34,938 bases of DNA, taken from positions 1 through 34,938 of the forward strand of contig CAMNAC010000005.1 of the NCBI GenBank assembly GCA_946530475.1, given 5' to 3'. Numbering within the stretch: position 1 is the stretch's first letter; every line of letters begins with the position of its first letter. Below, in pieces: positions 8,160 to 17,571 of this stretch. Source of the stretch: an uncultured Mycoplasmatota bacterium. Lineage in GTDB: Bacteria; Bacillota_I; Bacilli_A; RF39; UBA660. The position numbers were made by a program, and so were the translations under genes. The notes below the pieces were generated by a model that ran no database searches, was not told the DNA's origin, and saw only the letters and a program-made list of their open reading frames with translations.

Positions 8160-8390
8160 ATGAAAGCAGAAGAAAAGATTATAGAAATCATTGATAAACT
8201 AAAACCGTTTTTAATAAATGATGGTGGAAATGTGGAATTTGTAAAATATGAAGACCATAAAGTATATATTAAAATGATGGGAGCTTGTGCGAATTGTTAT
8301 ATGCTTGATCTTACTTTAAAAGATGGGATAGAAGCAGCTATTCAAGAAGAAGTTCCTGAAGTAGAAGAAGTGATCAATCTTTTGGACTAA
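8160..8390 (+). CDS. NifU C-terminal domain protein (Fe-S scaffold, YutI-like)
   Basis: KPFLINDGGNVEFV...GACANCYMLDLTLKDGIE; CxxC motif; AGGTGAT RBS. Confidence 0.85.
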   Translation: MKAEEKIIEIIDKLKPFLINDGGNVEFVKYEDHKVYIKMMGACANCYMLDLTLKDGIEAAIQEEVPEVEEVINLLD

Positions 8391-9285
8391 GCCAAGAGAT
8401 TGTTGGAATAGAAACTTTACTTTTGATAAAAAGGTAAAGTTTTTTTAATAGGATTTCATATTCTTTGTTTTTATTAATTATAAATTGAATAGAATGTTCT
8501 TCTTTTCCATCTAACAATATCTCTTCAAATAAATCAAAGTAATAGGTAGGAAACAGCATTCGGATAAAAAATAAAATCCATTCTTCTTTTGTTAAAGTAG
8601 TATAAGATAAATAAAGGATGATCTCATCTAAAACAAATGGATTTGTATAAAACTTTGATTTAAAATATTCCGCTACTTCTCTAACTCTTGTATCAAAAAT
8701 AAAATTTAAAGGATTATAATAATCAGTAATAGTATCGTAATAGTGAATTCTTCTCCTAGAAAGGGTGATTGGATATTTATTAAAAGCTACTTGATTTAAC
8801 AAAGAAATTGCATTTTCTGCAAGTCCTACATAATAAGGAAAACTTTCAAAAATGAGGGGATACTTTTTACCAAATTGACTCCATTGATATTCAAAATAGT
8901 CTATTTTTTCGCACCACATTTCATACCAGTGATTTCTACTTAGTTCTTCAATCGGATAGAGAAATCTAGATTGGATGGAATAGGAAGATATAAGGGATAG
9001 ACTAATAAGCTCTTTGCTTGTAGTAGAAAGTTTTAGTAAGAGGTAGGGTGTTTCATGGATGACAGTAATAAACTCATTTTTTATATTTGGTATAATTTCA
9101 TGACACTTACAACGTCTTTTTTTTAATTCTTGTATTACGGTATTGATTAATTGAATGTATGATTCAGAAAAGAATGTTGGAATTAAGCAATAATTTTGCG
9201 TGTTGCTTTGAAAGTGATATTGATTCTTTTTTTGTACAAAATGTGTGCATTCTATTCGATAGTAAAATAAAATCGCATTGATCAT
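8374..9285 (-). CDS. Hypothetical protein, possibly a YutH/CotS spore-coat kinase-like family member
   Basis: 'FLYPIEELSRNHWYEMWCEKIDYFEYQ...YPLIFESFPYYVGLAENAI' resembles YutH; overlaps the convergent nifU-like gene by 17 bp. Confidence 0.5.
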   Translation of the reverse strand: MINAILFYYRIECTHFVQKKNQYHFQSNTQNYCLIPTFFSESYIQLINTVIQELKKRRCKCHEIIPNIKNEFITVIHETPYLLLKLSTTSKELISLSLISSYSIQSRFLYPIEELSRNHWYEMWCEKIDYFEYQWSQFGKKYPLIFESFPYYVGLAENAISLLNQVAFNKYPITLSRRRIHYYDTITDYYNPLNFIFDTRVREVAEYFKSKFYTNPFVLDEIILYLSYTTLTKEEWILFFIRMLFPTYYFDLFEEILLDGKEEHSIQFIINKNKEYEILLKKLYLFIKSKVSIPTISWLSPKD

Positions 9286-9377
9286 TTTATCACCCTATTT
9301 CATTTTATGATAATAAGGTTTAATTTTTCTTATTTCATAAAGTTTTTATAAAACAATAAAATAAAGTAGGTGGGATT

Positions 9378-9581
9378 ATGCTTCGAGTTTTTCTTTTTTT
9401 GATTGGATTTGGTCTATCTGTAATTGGATTTGTTTATATCATTAGTTATTTGAATTTATTAACAATTGGGTATAATTTTGGGGAATATGTTCAATTTATA
9501 ATTAGACAAGTAGAATGTCTATTTGCATTCATTGGCATTGGGTTGATTTTAATTGCCATCTATTTACCGGGGGAAAAATAA
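9378..9581 (+). CDS. Small hypothetical membrane protein (two TM helices)
   Basis: 67 aa, two hydrophobic stretches, TAGGTGG RBS. Confidence 0.6.
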   Translation: MLRVFLFLIGFGLSVIGFVYIISYLNLLTIGYNFGEYVQFIIRQVECLFAFIGIGLILIAIYLPGEK

Positions 9582-9582
9582 T

Positions 9583-10221
9583 ATGAATGAAATCTATGAT
9601 ATATTAGTGAATTGGAATACTAATCTTTTTGAATTTTATGAATGGAATTTGAATGATGAAATTACACATATTAGAAAAGTTCCAATTATGAAAGTAACAA
9701 GTCAAGTATTAAGGGATTTATTTTCCAAAAAAGTATTGGTATCAAAAGAGTTTTTAAATAAGATTTTTCACAAGTGTGAATCTTATTCAAAAAAAAGGAA
9801 AGAACAAAATTACGTTTCTTTATTTAGTGATGGGAAAACAGTATTAGCAGTTCAATTTGATGAAGAAGGAAAGAGCATTTTAAAAAGTCGTTTATTACTA
9901 GATGAAGAAGAGGAGATATTAGAGTTAGCAGTAAGAATGAAGGAAGATGATTTTTCATATAAGATTCTGGAATCTGAGAAACAAAGGACACAGACAAGGT
10001 ATGAATTAGAATTAGAATTGTATTTAAAAAAAGAATTATTTGAGCTTCAAAAAAAGGAGAATCTTCCGAAACTGGAATACTTATTTTATGATTGTTATGA
10101 TGCAAAAGAAAGAAGCAAAGAAGAAATGTTGCTAAGACTAAGGAACGATTTATTGAGTCATAAGACAAAGGTAATAAAAAAAATGGAAGAGTTTTTTAAG
10201 AAAACCTCTTTTAATAAATAA
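9583..10221 (+). CDS. DUF3603-like protein
   Basis: 'YDILVNWNTNLFEFYEWNLNDEITHIRKVPIMKV... DGKTVLAVQFDEEGKSILKSRLLLDEEEEILELA' matches the recalled DUF3603 pattern. Confidence 0.6.
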   Translation: MNEIYDILVNWNTNLFEFYEWNLNDEITHIRKVPIMKVTSQVLRDLFSKKVLVSKEFLNKIFHKCESYSKKRKEQNYVSLFSDGKTVLAVQFDEEGKSILKSRLLLDEEEEILELAVRMKEDDFSYKILESEKQRTQTRYELELELYLKKELFELQKKENLPKLEYLFYDCYDAKERSKEEMLLRLRNDLLSHKTKVIKKMEEFFKKTSFNK

Positions 10222-10252
10222 GGTAGAATGTTATACTGATAATAGGTGAAGT

Positions 10253-10888
10253 ATGGATAGTATTTATGAAATTATTGATGAAAACAAAAAAAATCATAGT
10301 AGAGTAGTCACAAAAATTGAAAAATCAAATTCGAAATATCTTGTAAAAGAAGTCATTTATGAAAAAGAAAAAGAAAGTACTACTTTTCATTTTTGGTATG
10401 ATCAAAACGGAAGAATGACAAGTATTTCTACAAGGAAAAGCAGTATCCCATTTGTTCATAGAACTGACTTTTTTGATTCTTATGATGGGAATATTTATTA
10501 TGCAATCATAGAAAAGGATTTAAGAGAATCTGAATTATCCTTTCTCTATTGTAATTTAATGAAACGGAATGGAACTCCAATTTATGAATATGAAAAATAT
10601 GAATGGCAAGAAATTCATCACTTACATCCAATTCCTGAACATCTCATTCATACAGAAACCTATCACAAAATGAAAGAACACTGGAAAAAAAAGAAATTTG
10701 TTTTAAAACAAAGAAATCAAGAATCTGTGTTTTCTTCTGAAACTTTTTTTGCTTCTTTTGACGAATTTTTAGAAATGAAAGTAATTGAATATGCAAAAAA
10801 AATGAATGCGAAAGAAAAACTGATTACTGATTCTATGACATTGGTAAAAAAACTTGACAAAAACATTCAAATTGCGTATGATAATTAA
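10253..10888 (+). CDS. Hypothetical protein
   Basis: Open frame preceded by TAGGTGAAgtATG. Confidence 0.6.
   Translation: MDSIYEIIDENKKNHSRVVTKIEKSNSKYLVKEVIYEKEKESTTFHFWYDQNGRMTSISTRKSSIPFVHRTDFFDSYDGNIYYAIIEKDLRESELSFLYCNLMKRNGTPIYEYEKYEWQEIHHLHPIPEHLIHTETYHKMKEHWKKKKFVLKQRNQESVFSSETFFASFDEFLEMKVIEYAKKMNAKEKLITDSMTLVKKLDKNIQIAYDN
10854..10882 (+). promoter_or_regulatory. Sigma-A promoter for T-box-asnS, inside the upstream CDS
   Basis: TTGACA-17 bp-TATGAT; ends 6 bp before the last base of the upstream CDS. Confidence 0.8.
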
Positions 10889-10899
10889 AGAAAAACAAA

Positions 10900-11108
10900 G
10901 AAGCAGAGAGTACTATTTTTCCTTAATTTTAAGCGAGTTAGGTATGGTGTGAGCTAACATTAAGTAAATAGGAAAAACACTGTGGAGTTGCTTATCTGAA
11001 ATAAGTAGGATAATGCCGGTAAAATCCGTTATTCAATGAAGATCATAAAGTTATGATAAATTAAGGTGGTACCGCGATTTTCGCCCTTAGTCTCATAACT
11101 TTTTTTGT
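10900..11108 (+). promoter_or_regulatory. T-box leader (tRNA-Asn-responsive)
   Basis: AAGCAGAGAGTA; candidate specifier AAC at 10976-10978; core AAGGTGGTACCGCG; terminator arms AAAGTTATGA/TCATAACTTT plus T tract. Confidence 0.92.
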
Positions 11109-11125
11109 TAGAAAGAAGGAATTAT

Positions 11126-12514
11126 ATGAAAGTAATAGACGTGAAAGATATTTATGAACAAATTGATGAATTAATGGAAAAGGAAGTCATGGTTCAAGGT
11201 TGGATAAGAAATCATAGGAAACAAAAAGAATTTGGATTTATTGACTTTAATGATGGAACCTCTTTTCAAACCATTCAAATTGTATATGATAATAAGGTAA
11301 AAAACTTTGATGAAATCCAAAAAATAAGAGTAGGTTCTTCTATTGAAGTAAAAGGAAAAGTAGTACAATCACCTGCAAAAGGACAAGCGTTTGAAATTCA
11401 ATTAAAGTCTTTGAAATTATTAGGAGATAGTCCAGAAGATTACCCTATTCAACCAAAAAGACACACAAGAGAATTCTTAAGAGAACTTGCTTATTTAAGA
11501 CCAAGAACCAATTTGTTTGGAGCAGTATTTCGTGTAAGAAGTGTAACCGCTATGGCAATCCATGAATATTTTCAGTCACATAATTATGTCTATGTACATA
11601 CGCCACTTATCACAACAGCAGATTGTGAAGGCTCTGATCAGATGTTTAAAATTACCACTTTAGATATGAATCATTTACCAAAGTGTGAGGATGGAACTGT
11701 TGACATGAGCAAAGATTTATTTGGAAAACTAGCATTTGTGACAGGAACTGGACAATTACATGGAGAAGCTTTCGCACTAGCGTATAAGAAAATTTATACC
11801 TTTGGGCCAACTTTCCGAACTGAAAACTCGAATACAAAAACACATGCGAATGAATTCTGGATGATTGAACCAGAAATCGCTTTTTGCGATTTAGAAGGTT
11901 TGATGGATATTGAAGAAGAAATGTTAAAATATGTGGTTAATTATGTATTGGAAAAATGTCCAAATGAAATTAATTTCTTTGATTCATTTGTAGAAAAAGG
12001 ATTGAAAGAAAAACTTACAAAATTAGTAAAATCAAAGTTTACTAGAATTTCACATCATGACGTGGTAGATATCTTAAATAAATCTGGAAACAAATGGGAA
12101 TTTACTCCAACTTATGAAGATGATATTGCGAAAGAACACGAAAAATACATTACTGAGTATTTTAATGGTCCTGTGTTTATTACCAACTGGCCAAAAGATA
12201 TTAAAGCTTGGTATATGAAAACAAATGAAGATGGAAAAACAGTTGCTGCAGTAGATCTTGAAGTACCAGGTGCAGGAGAATTAATGGGAGGTAGTCAAAG
12301 AGAAGAAGACTATGACAAATTAATTGCTCGTATGAAGGAAATGAATGTAGATGAATCTACGGTTGATTGGTTCTGTAATTTAAGAAAATATGGTGGATGT
12401 TATCATTCTGGTTTCGGTATGGGATTTGAAAGATTATTAATTTATTTGACTGGAGTTGAGAATATCAGAGATGTTATTCCATTTCCAAGAACACCAGGGA
12501 ACTGTGATTATTAA
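11126..12514 (+). CDS. asnS: Asparaginyl-tRNA synthetase
   Basis: OB fold VMVQGWIRNHRKQKEFGFIDFNDGT; class II motifs (TFGPTFRTENSNTKTHANEFWMIEPE, GFGMGFERLLIYLTG); T-box with Asn codon. Confidence 0.96.
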   Translation: MKVIDVKDIYEQIDELMEKEVMVQGWIRNHRKQKEFGFIDFNDGTSFQTIQIVYDNKVKNFDEIQKIRVGSSIEVKGKVVQSPAKGQAFEIQLKSLKLLGDSPEDYPIQPKRHTREFLRELAYLRPRTNLFGAVFRVRSVTAMAIHEYFQSHNYVYVHTPLITTADCEGSDQMFKITTLDMNHLPKCEDGTVDMSKDLFGKLAFVTGTGQLHGEAFALAYKKIYTFGPTFRTENSNTKTHANEFWMIEPEIAFCDLEGLMDIEEEMLKYVVNYVLEKCPNEINFFDSFVEKGLKEKLTKLVKSKFTRISHHDVVDILNKSGNKWEFTPTYEDDIAKEHEKYITEYFNGPVFITNWPKDIKAWYMKTNEDGKTVAAVDLEVPGAGELMGGSQREEDYDKLIARMKEMNVDESTVDWFCNLRKYGGCYHSGFGMGFERLLIYLTGVENIRDVIPFPRTPGNCDY

Positions 12515-12538
12515 AAAGGAATTAGTTCCTTTTTTTTT
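12513..12538 (+). terminator. Intrinsic terminator overlapping the asnS stop
   Basis: AAAAAGGAA-TTAG-TTCCTTTTT. Confidence 0.85.
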
Positions 12539-12581
12539 GTATAGTTTGATAGAAACAATCCATATTATAAATGGTGATACT

Positions 12582-13124
12582 ATGAAAAAAATAATTTGGA
12601 TTTCATGTTTTCTTCTTTTATTAACAGGATGTGATTTTGGAAAAGAAATGGTAAACACTCCAACAAAACAGGTAGAACTTTTTTTAATGAAATATCAGAT
12701 GGTAGATGAAGATATCATGAAGGATTTAAATTATGTTGTTGCAGAAGAAGAATTATTTAATACAAAGCAAAGAGAGGCTTATAAAGAAATTATGAAAAAC
12801 CATTTTAAAAATTTATCCTATGAAATCAAAGATGAAAGAATTGATAAAGATCAAGCAGTTGTAACTGCAGAAGTAAAAGTAAACAACCATGCAAGTGTAT
12901 TAGAACAAGCAGAAAAGTATTCTCAAAAAAACGAATCTGAATTCTATGATGAGAATGGAGAGTTTTCGCTTTCCAAATATACAGACTATCGATTAGAAAA
13001 ACTAAAACAATCAAAAGAAAGAGTTACTTATACTATTGATTTCACGTTAACAAAAGATGGAAAAGAATGGAAATTAGATCCTTTATCTTCTGAAAACCAG
13101 AAAAAAATAAATGGTATTTATTAA
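12582..13124 (+). CDS. Putative lipoprotein
   Basis: MKKIIWISCFLLLLTGC lipobox; GGTGATactATG start context (ORF-track start is 12456). Confidence 0.7.
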   Translation: MKKIIWISCFLLLLTGCDFGKEMVNTPTKQVELFLMKYQMVDEDIMKDLNYVVAEEELFNTKQREAYKEIMKNHFKNLSYEIKDERIDKDQAVVTAEVKVNNHASVLEQAEKYSQKNESEFYDENGEFSLSKYTDYRLEKLKQSKERVTYTIDFTLTKDGKEWKLDPLSSENQKKINGIY

Positions 13125-13148
13125 AACTTTACTTAGTAAAGTTTTTTT
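13123..13148 (+). terminator. Intrinsic terminator overlapping the stop codon
   Basis: AAAACTTTAC-TTA-GTAAAGTTTT then T tract. Confidence 0.85.
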
Positions 13149-13204
13149 TATTGCCTTTTTAAAAAAAAGACATATAGTATAGTAGATTAAAATAAGGAGG
13201 ATTT

Positions 13205-13438
13205 ATGAATTTAAGCGAATTAGAAATTGGAGAAAAAGGAATTATTTCAAAGATAGAATTAGAAGGAATGATGAAAAGAAGAATACTAGATTTGGGTTTT
13301 ATAAAAGGGACAAAAGTAGAGTGTGTGTTAAAAAGCCCATTAAAAGATCTTAAAGCTTATTTGATAAGAGGAAGTGTTTTTGCATTGAGGAAAGAAGAGG
13401 CTGAAAAAATAGAGATTCGAGTGAATCATTATGCATAA
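13205..13438 (+). CDS. feoA: Ferrous iron transport protein A
   Basis: SH3-like FeoA domain (MMKRRILDLGFIKGTKVECV) overlapping feoB. Confidence 0.9.
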   Translation: MNLSELEIGEKGIISKIELEGMMKRRILDLGFIKGTKVECVLKSPLKDLKAYLIRGSVFALRKEEAEKIEIRVNHYA

Positions 13439-15470
13439 ATACAAGATTGCATTAGCAGGAAATCCAAATGTAGGAAAAAGTACTGTTTTTAATGCTTTAA
13501 CAGGACTTCATCAGCATACAGGAAATTGGCCAGGAAAGACAGTGGAAAATGCAGTGGGAAGTTTTTTTTATCATGATAATGAATATACAATTTATGATTT
13601 ACCGGGAACCTATTCCTTACTATCTCATTCAGAAGAAGAGGAAATTGCTAGAAATTTTCTTTGCTTTGAAAAACCAGAATTGGTAATTGTCGTATGTGAT
13701 GCAACTTCCTTAGAAAGGAATCTTTCTTTTGTATTACAAGTAAAAGAAATTCATTCCAATGTTCTTGTTTGTGTCAATTTATTAGATGAAGCAAAAAAGA
13801 AAAAAATTGAAATCAATCTTTCTAAATTGTCCGAATTATTAAATACTCCAGTTGTTGGTATTTCTGCAAGAAAAAAAGAAGGATTTGATGAATTATTAAA
13901 TACCATTGAATCATTATGTTTGACACCAAATGAAGAGTATTTCGAATTGTCCTATGGAAAAGAAATTGAATATGCAGTTTCCATTATCGAAAATGAGTGG
14001 AATCAATATTATGATAAATATAAAAGGTCTCATTATTTTTGTCTTCAATTATTAGATGATACAGAATTAAAACATACTATATATGAAAAATATCCAATAC
14101 CTAATATCGAAAAAGCTGTTCAAAAAGCGAAAGGATATCTTTTTTTAAAAAAAATAGATTGGAAAGAAATCATAGCAGAGCAATTCATAAAAAATTCAGA
14201 AATGATTTCAAAAGAAGTAATTACTTATAAAAAAGGTAATATATTTGAAAAAGAAAAAAAGCTTGATCAAATTCTAACAAGCAAAAAATATGGATTTCCT
14301 ATCATGATTTTATTATTAATTTTAATTTTTTGGATTACGATAGAATTCGCAAATATACCATCTAATCTTTTATTCTCTTTTTTTCAAATACTAGGAGAAT
14401 ATCTTTCAAAAAGTCTTTCCTTTTTACCAAGATGGCTTCATGAGTTACTTTTTTCAGGAATTTATAAAACTTTAACATGGGTTGTATCTGTTATGTTACC
14501 ACCTATGGCTATTTTTTTCCCTCTTTTTACATTATTAGAAGATTTTGGATATTTACCAAGAATTGCATTTAACTTAGATTATTATTTTCAAAAATGTAAG
14601 GCTTGTGGAAAACAGGCACTGACTATGTGTATGGGATTTGGATGTAATGCAGTAGGGGTAACAGGAGCAAGAATAATTGATTCAAAAAGGGAACGACTTA
14701 TGGCAATCATTACCAATGTGTTTGTACCTTGTAATGGAAGATTTCCAACAATTGTTGCTTTGATTACGATGTTTTTTGTGGGATTTTCAAATGATTTTTT
14801 CTCTTCCATTTATAGTACATTTTTACTTTGCATTGTGATCTTACTTGGTGTTTTTTTGACTTTTTTCATATCTTTTATTTTGTCAAAAACAGTTTTAAAA
14901 GGAATTCCATCTTCTTTTACGTTAGAACTTCCTCATTACCGAAGTCCACAATATAAAAAAGTATTGATTCGTTCTATTCTGGACCGCACTTTATTTGTAC
15001 TTGGAAGAGCAGTTGTTGTTGCGATACCAGCGGGTCTTATTATTTGGCTATTTGCTAATTTCAAAATAGGTAATAATAGCCTACTAATTCATGTTTCCAA
15101 TTTTATAGATCCTTTTGGGAAATTAATAGGACTAGATGGAATTATACTCCTATCTTTCCTTTTGGGATTCCCGGCTAATGAAATTGTTTTTCCGATTATG
15201 ATTATGGCTTATATGCAAACAGGATCGATTGCAGAGTTTTCTGATTTGAGTATGTTGAAAGAACTTCTCATAAAGAATGGATGGACTTCTATAACTGCAG
15301 TTTGTACGATTTTGTTTTGTTTGGTTCATTTTCCTTGTTCTACTACATTACTTACTATTAAAAAGGAGACTGGAAGTTTTAAATGGACGATGCTTAGTTT
15401 TTTGATACCAACGTTATGTGGAGTTCTTTTATGTTTCATAACATCTTCTTTCTTAAGACTTTTTTCATAG
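13431..15470 (+). CDS. feoB: Ferrous iron transport protein B
   Basis: G1 GNPNVGKST, DLPGTYSL, NLLDEAK; Gate motifs; GFGCNAVGVTGARI. Confidence 0.96.
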   Translation: MHKYKIALAGNPNVGKSTVFNALTGLHQHTGNWPGKTVENAVGSFFYHDNEYTIYDLPGTYSLLSHSEEEEIARNFLCFEKPELVIVVCDATSLERNLSFVLQVKEIHSNVLVCVNLLDEAKKKKIEINLSKLSELLNTPVVGISARKKEGFDELLNTIESLCLTPNEEYFELSYGKEIEYAVSIIENEWNQYYDKYKRSHYFCLQLLDDTELKHTIYEKYPIPNIEKAVQKAKGYLFLKKIDWKEIIAEQFIKNSEMISKEVITYKKGNIFEKEKKLDQILTSKKYGFPIMILLLILIFWITIEFANIPSNLLFSFFQILGEYLSKSLSFLPRWLHELLFSGIYKTLTWVVSVMLPPMAIFFPLFTLLEDFGYLPRIAFNLDYYFQKCKACGKQALTMCMGFGCNAVGVTGARIIDSKRERLMAIITNVFVPCNGRFPTIVALITMFFVGFSNDFFSSIYSTFLLCIVILLGVFLTFFISFILSKTVLKGIPSSFTLELPHYRSPQYKKVLIRSILDRTLFVLGRAVVVAIPAGLIIWLFANFKIGNNSLLIHVSNFIDPFGKLIGLDGIILLSFLLGFPANEIVFPIMIMAYMQTGSIAEFSDLSMLKELLIKNGWTSITAVCTILFCLVHFPCSTTLLTIKKETGSFKWTMLSFLIPTLCGVLLCFITSSFLRLFS

Positions 15471-15521
15471 ACATTCTTTCGAAAATTTGGTATCCTTAAT
15501 ATAGAACAAGGATGTGAGATT

Positions 15522-16571
15522 ATGGATTCAACTGCATTATCAAATACTTGTCCTGCTTGTGGAGCAAAGATTACATTTAATCCAAAACTTCAAAAGTGGG
15601 ATTGTGAATTCTGTGGATCTAAATTTACATTGGAAGAGATGCAGAAGGCGAAGAATGCTTCAAGCAAAGAAGCCAATATTAAAACATTACCTAAAAGTAA
15701 CAAAAAAATAGATGCTTTTCGATGTGAAAACTGTGGAGCAGAAATTGTCGCAGATGAAAATACAGTAGCGACATTTTGTGTTTATTGTGGAAGTACCGCA
15801 ATCTTAAAAGCAAAAATAGATGAAGGGGTTTCTCCTACATTAATTATTCCGTTCAAAAAAGTGAAAGAAGATGCAGTAGAAGCATTCAAAAAAGTCGTTA
15901 TGAAGCCACTTACTCCAAGAGCATTTAAGAGTTCTGAAAACATTGAAAAAATTACAGGAGTTTATATTCCATTTTGGGCCCATGATATTGTAGGAGATGG
16001 AAAAATGGATTTTTCCGCAAAGGATATTAGAACGTGGTATTCAGGAGATTATATGAATACGGAAACAAGAATTTATAATGTGACAGTAGAAGGACATTAT
16101 GAATTTGATAAAGTATTATCAGACGCATCTTCAAGATTTGATGATGATTTAATGGATTCTTTAGAACCTTTTGATTTTAATGATTTAGTAGATTATAATC
16201 ACGCATACTTATCTGGATTCTTTGCAGAAAAATATGATGTAGAACAAGAAAAAGGTTATGAAAGAGCAAGACAAAGAGTAGTGAATAGCTCCATAGATTT
16301 AGCAAAATCGAAAGTCGGACATCAAACGAGTACTGTTTCTAATAATTCAGTAAGTTTAAAAAATGAAAATTGTTACTGCATTATGTTACCAGTGTGGATG
16401 GTGAATATTACATACAAAGGAAAAATGCATACATTTGCGATGAATGGAGACACTGGAAAAATTGTTGGAAATATTCCAATTGGTGTTAAAGAAACAGTTT
16501 TATGGAGTATTGGTTTATTTATTCTATTTTTTGCGCTTTGTTTTGCGATAGTATATTTTGGAGGGATTTAA
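15522..16571 (+). CDS. Zinc-ribbon membrane protein, YdjG-like
   Basis: Two CxxC zinc ribbons (CPACGAK..CEFCGS; CENCGAE..CVYCGS), C-terminal TM; followed by TPM and SPFH genes as in B. subtilis ydjGHI. Confidence 0.78.
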   Translation: MDSTALSNTCPACGAKITFNPKLQKWDCEFCGSKFTLEEMQKAKNASSKEANIKTLPKSNKKIDAFRCENCGAEIVADENTVATFCVYCGSTAILKAKIDEGVSPTLIIPFKKVKEDAVEAFKKVVMKPLTPRAFKSSENIEKITGVYIPFWAHDIVGDGKMDFSAKDIRTWYSGDYMNTETRIYNVTVEGHYEFDKVLSDASSRFDDDLMDSLEPFDFNDLVDYNHAYLSGFFAEKYDVEQEKGYERARQRVVNSSIDLAKSKVGHQTSTVSNNSVSLKNENCYCIMLPVWMVNITYKGKMHTFAMNGDTGKIVGNIPIGVKETVLWSIGLFILFFALCFAIVYFGGI

Positions 16572-17485
16572 TGAAAAAGATTGTTACAGGAATCGTAGTA
16601 TTTTTCATAGGAATACTTCCAATATTTGCTTCTACCAATACCTATGAAAGAACGGAAGAAGATTATAGAGTTCCAAATGATGTTATTGTTACAGAGGAAA
16701 GAATTCCTTATATTATGACAACTCCATCTGTAAATGCTGAAGAAAAAATTTACGATTTTGCAGATTTATTTACTGATGAAGAAGAAAGAGCACTATATCA
16801 AGAAATGCAATCATTTATTTCAAAGGATCAAACAGACCTTGTCTTAGTAACCATTAATGAAAATCCTAAATATAAAGAACTTAGAATCTATGATAAAGAT
16901 CAAGCGGATATGGTTTATGCAGATGATTTTTATGATTACAATGATTTCGGATATGCAAATACAAGAGATGGTTTACTGATTTTAATTGATATGGATAATC
17001 GATATGTATATATATCTGGTAGTGGAGAATCAAGATTTATTTTTACAGATGAGAAAATTCCACATATTACAGATAGTATTTCTTCTTATCTAAGTTCAAA
17101 ATCTTATAAAAATGGAATTAGTAAAATGATTGTAACATTAGATGAATATTATCACTTAGGTACAAAAAGTGATAGAGGATATCGAATTGATAAGAATGGA
17201 AAATTAGTTCGTGATTATCATTTTCTAATCCTTTCCTTTATTTCTTTTGTATGTACTTCTGTTGTGATGCTAATTCTATACTTTAAAAATAAAATGGTTA
17301 GAAAAGCAACTTCAGGAAGAAATTATTTGAATGAAGAGAAAACAAATTTGACAAAAACAAAAGATCAATTTGTAAATGTTTTTGTAACCAGAACCAGAGT
17401 TCATAGTGATTCTTCTTCCGGTGGCGGAGGAGGCCACAGCGGTAGTAGTGGATTTAGTCACAGTGGAGGTGGAAGTCATTTCTAA
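16571..17485 (+). CDS. TPM domain protein, YdjH-like
   Basis: Signal peptide; 'YDFADLFTDEEERALYQEMQSF...DLVLVTINENP..' TPM fold; TM; SGGGGGHSGSSGFSHSGGGSHF tail. Confidence 0.82.
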   Translation: MKKIVTGIVVFFIGILPIFASTNTYERTEEDYRVPNDVIVTEERIPYIMTTPSVNAEEKIYDFADLFTDEEERALYQEMQSFISKDQTDLVLVTINENPKYKELRIYDKDQADMVYADDFYDYNDFGYANTRDGLLILIDMDNRYVYISGSGESRFIFTDEKIPHITDSISSYLSSKSYKNGISKMIVTLDEYYHLGTKSDRGYRIDKNGKLVRDYHFLILSFISFVCTSVVMLILYFKNKMVRKATSGRNYLNEEKTNLTKTKDQFVNVFVTRTRVHSDSSSGGGGGHSGSSGFSHSGGGSHF

Positions 17486-17491
17486 TTATTC

Positions 17492-17520
17492 TTGAAAAAG
17501 AATTTAAAATGTGAGATAAT
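17492..17520 (+). promoter_or_regulatory. Possible separate promoter for the SPFH gene
   Basis: TTGAAA-17 bp-GATAAT. Confidence 0.6.
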
Positions 17521-17571
17521 AAAAGCGTAATAAGGGATGATTAAGTCCCTAGAAAGAAAAGAGGTAGAAAT

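Noticed and set aside
11171-12658. Antisense ORFs inside asnS and nearby (11171-11368, 11652-11843, 12437-12658), and similar ones in feoB, the SPFH gene, gerA and clpC
   Set aside because: Short, low-complexity products opposite confidently coding genes; no RBS or domain support.
13138-13205. Fur box upstream of feoAB
   Set aside because: No convincing GATAATGATTATC-like inverted repeat; only a plausible -10/-35 pair is visible.
15514-15711. ORF 15514-15711 (+)
   Set aside because: Alternative frame over the zinc-ribbon gene, which has recognisable CxxC motifs in its own frame.
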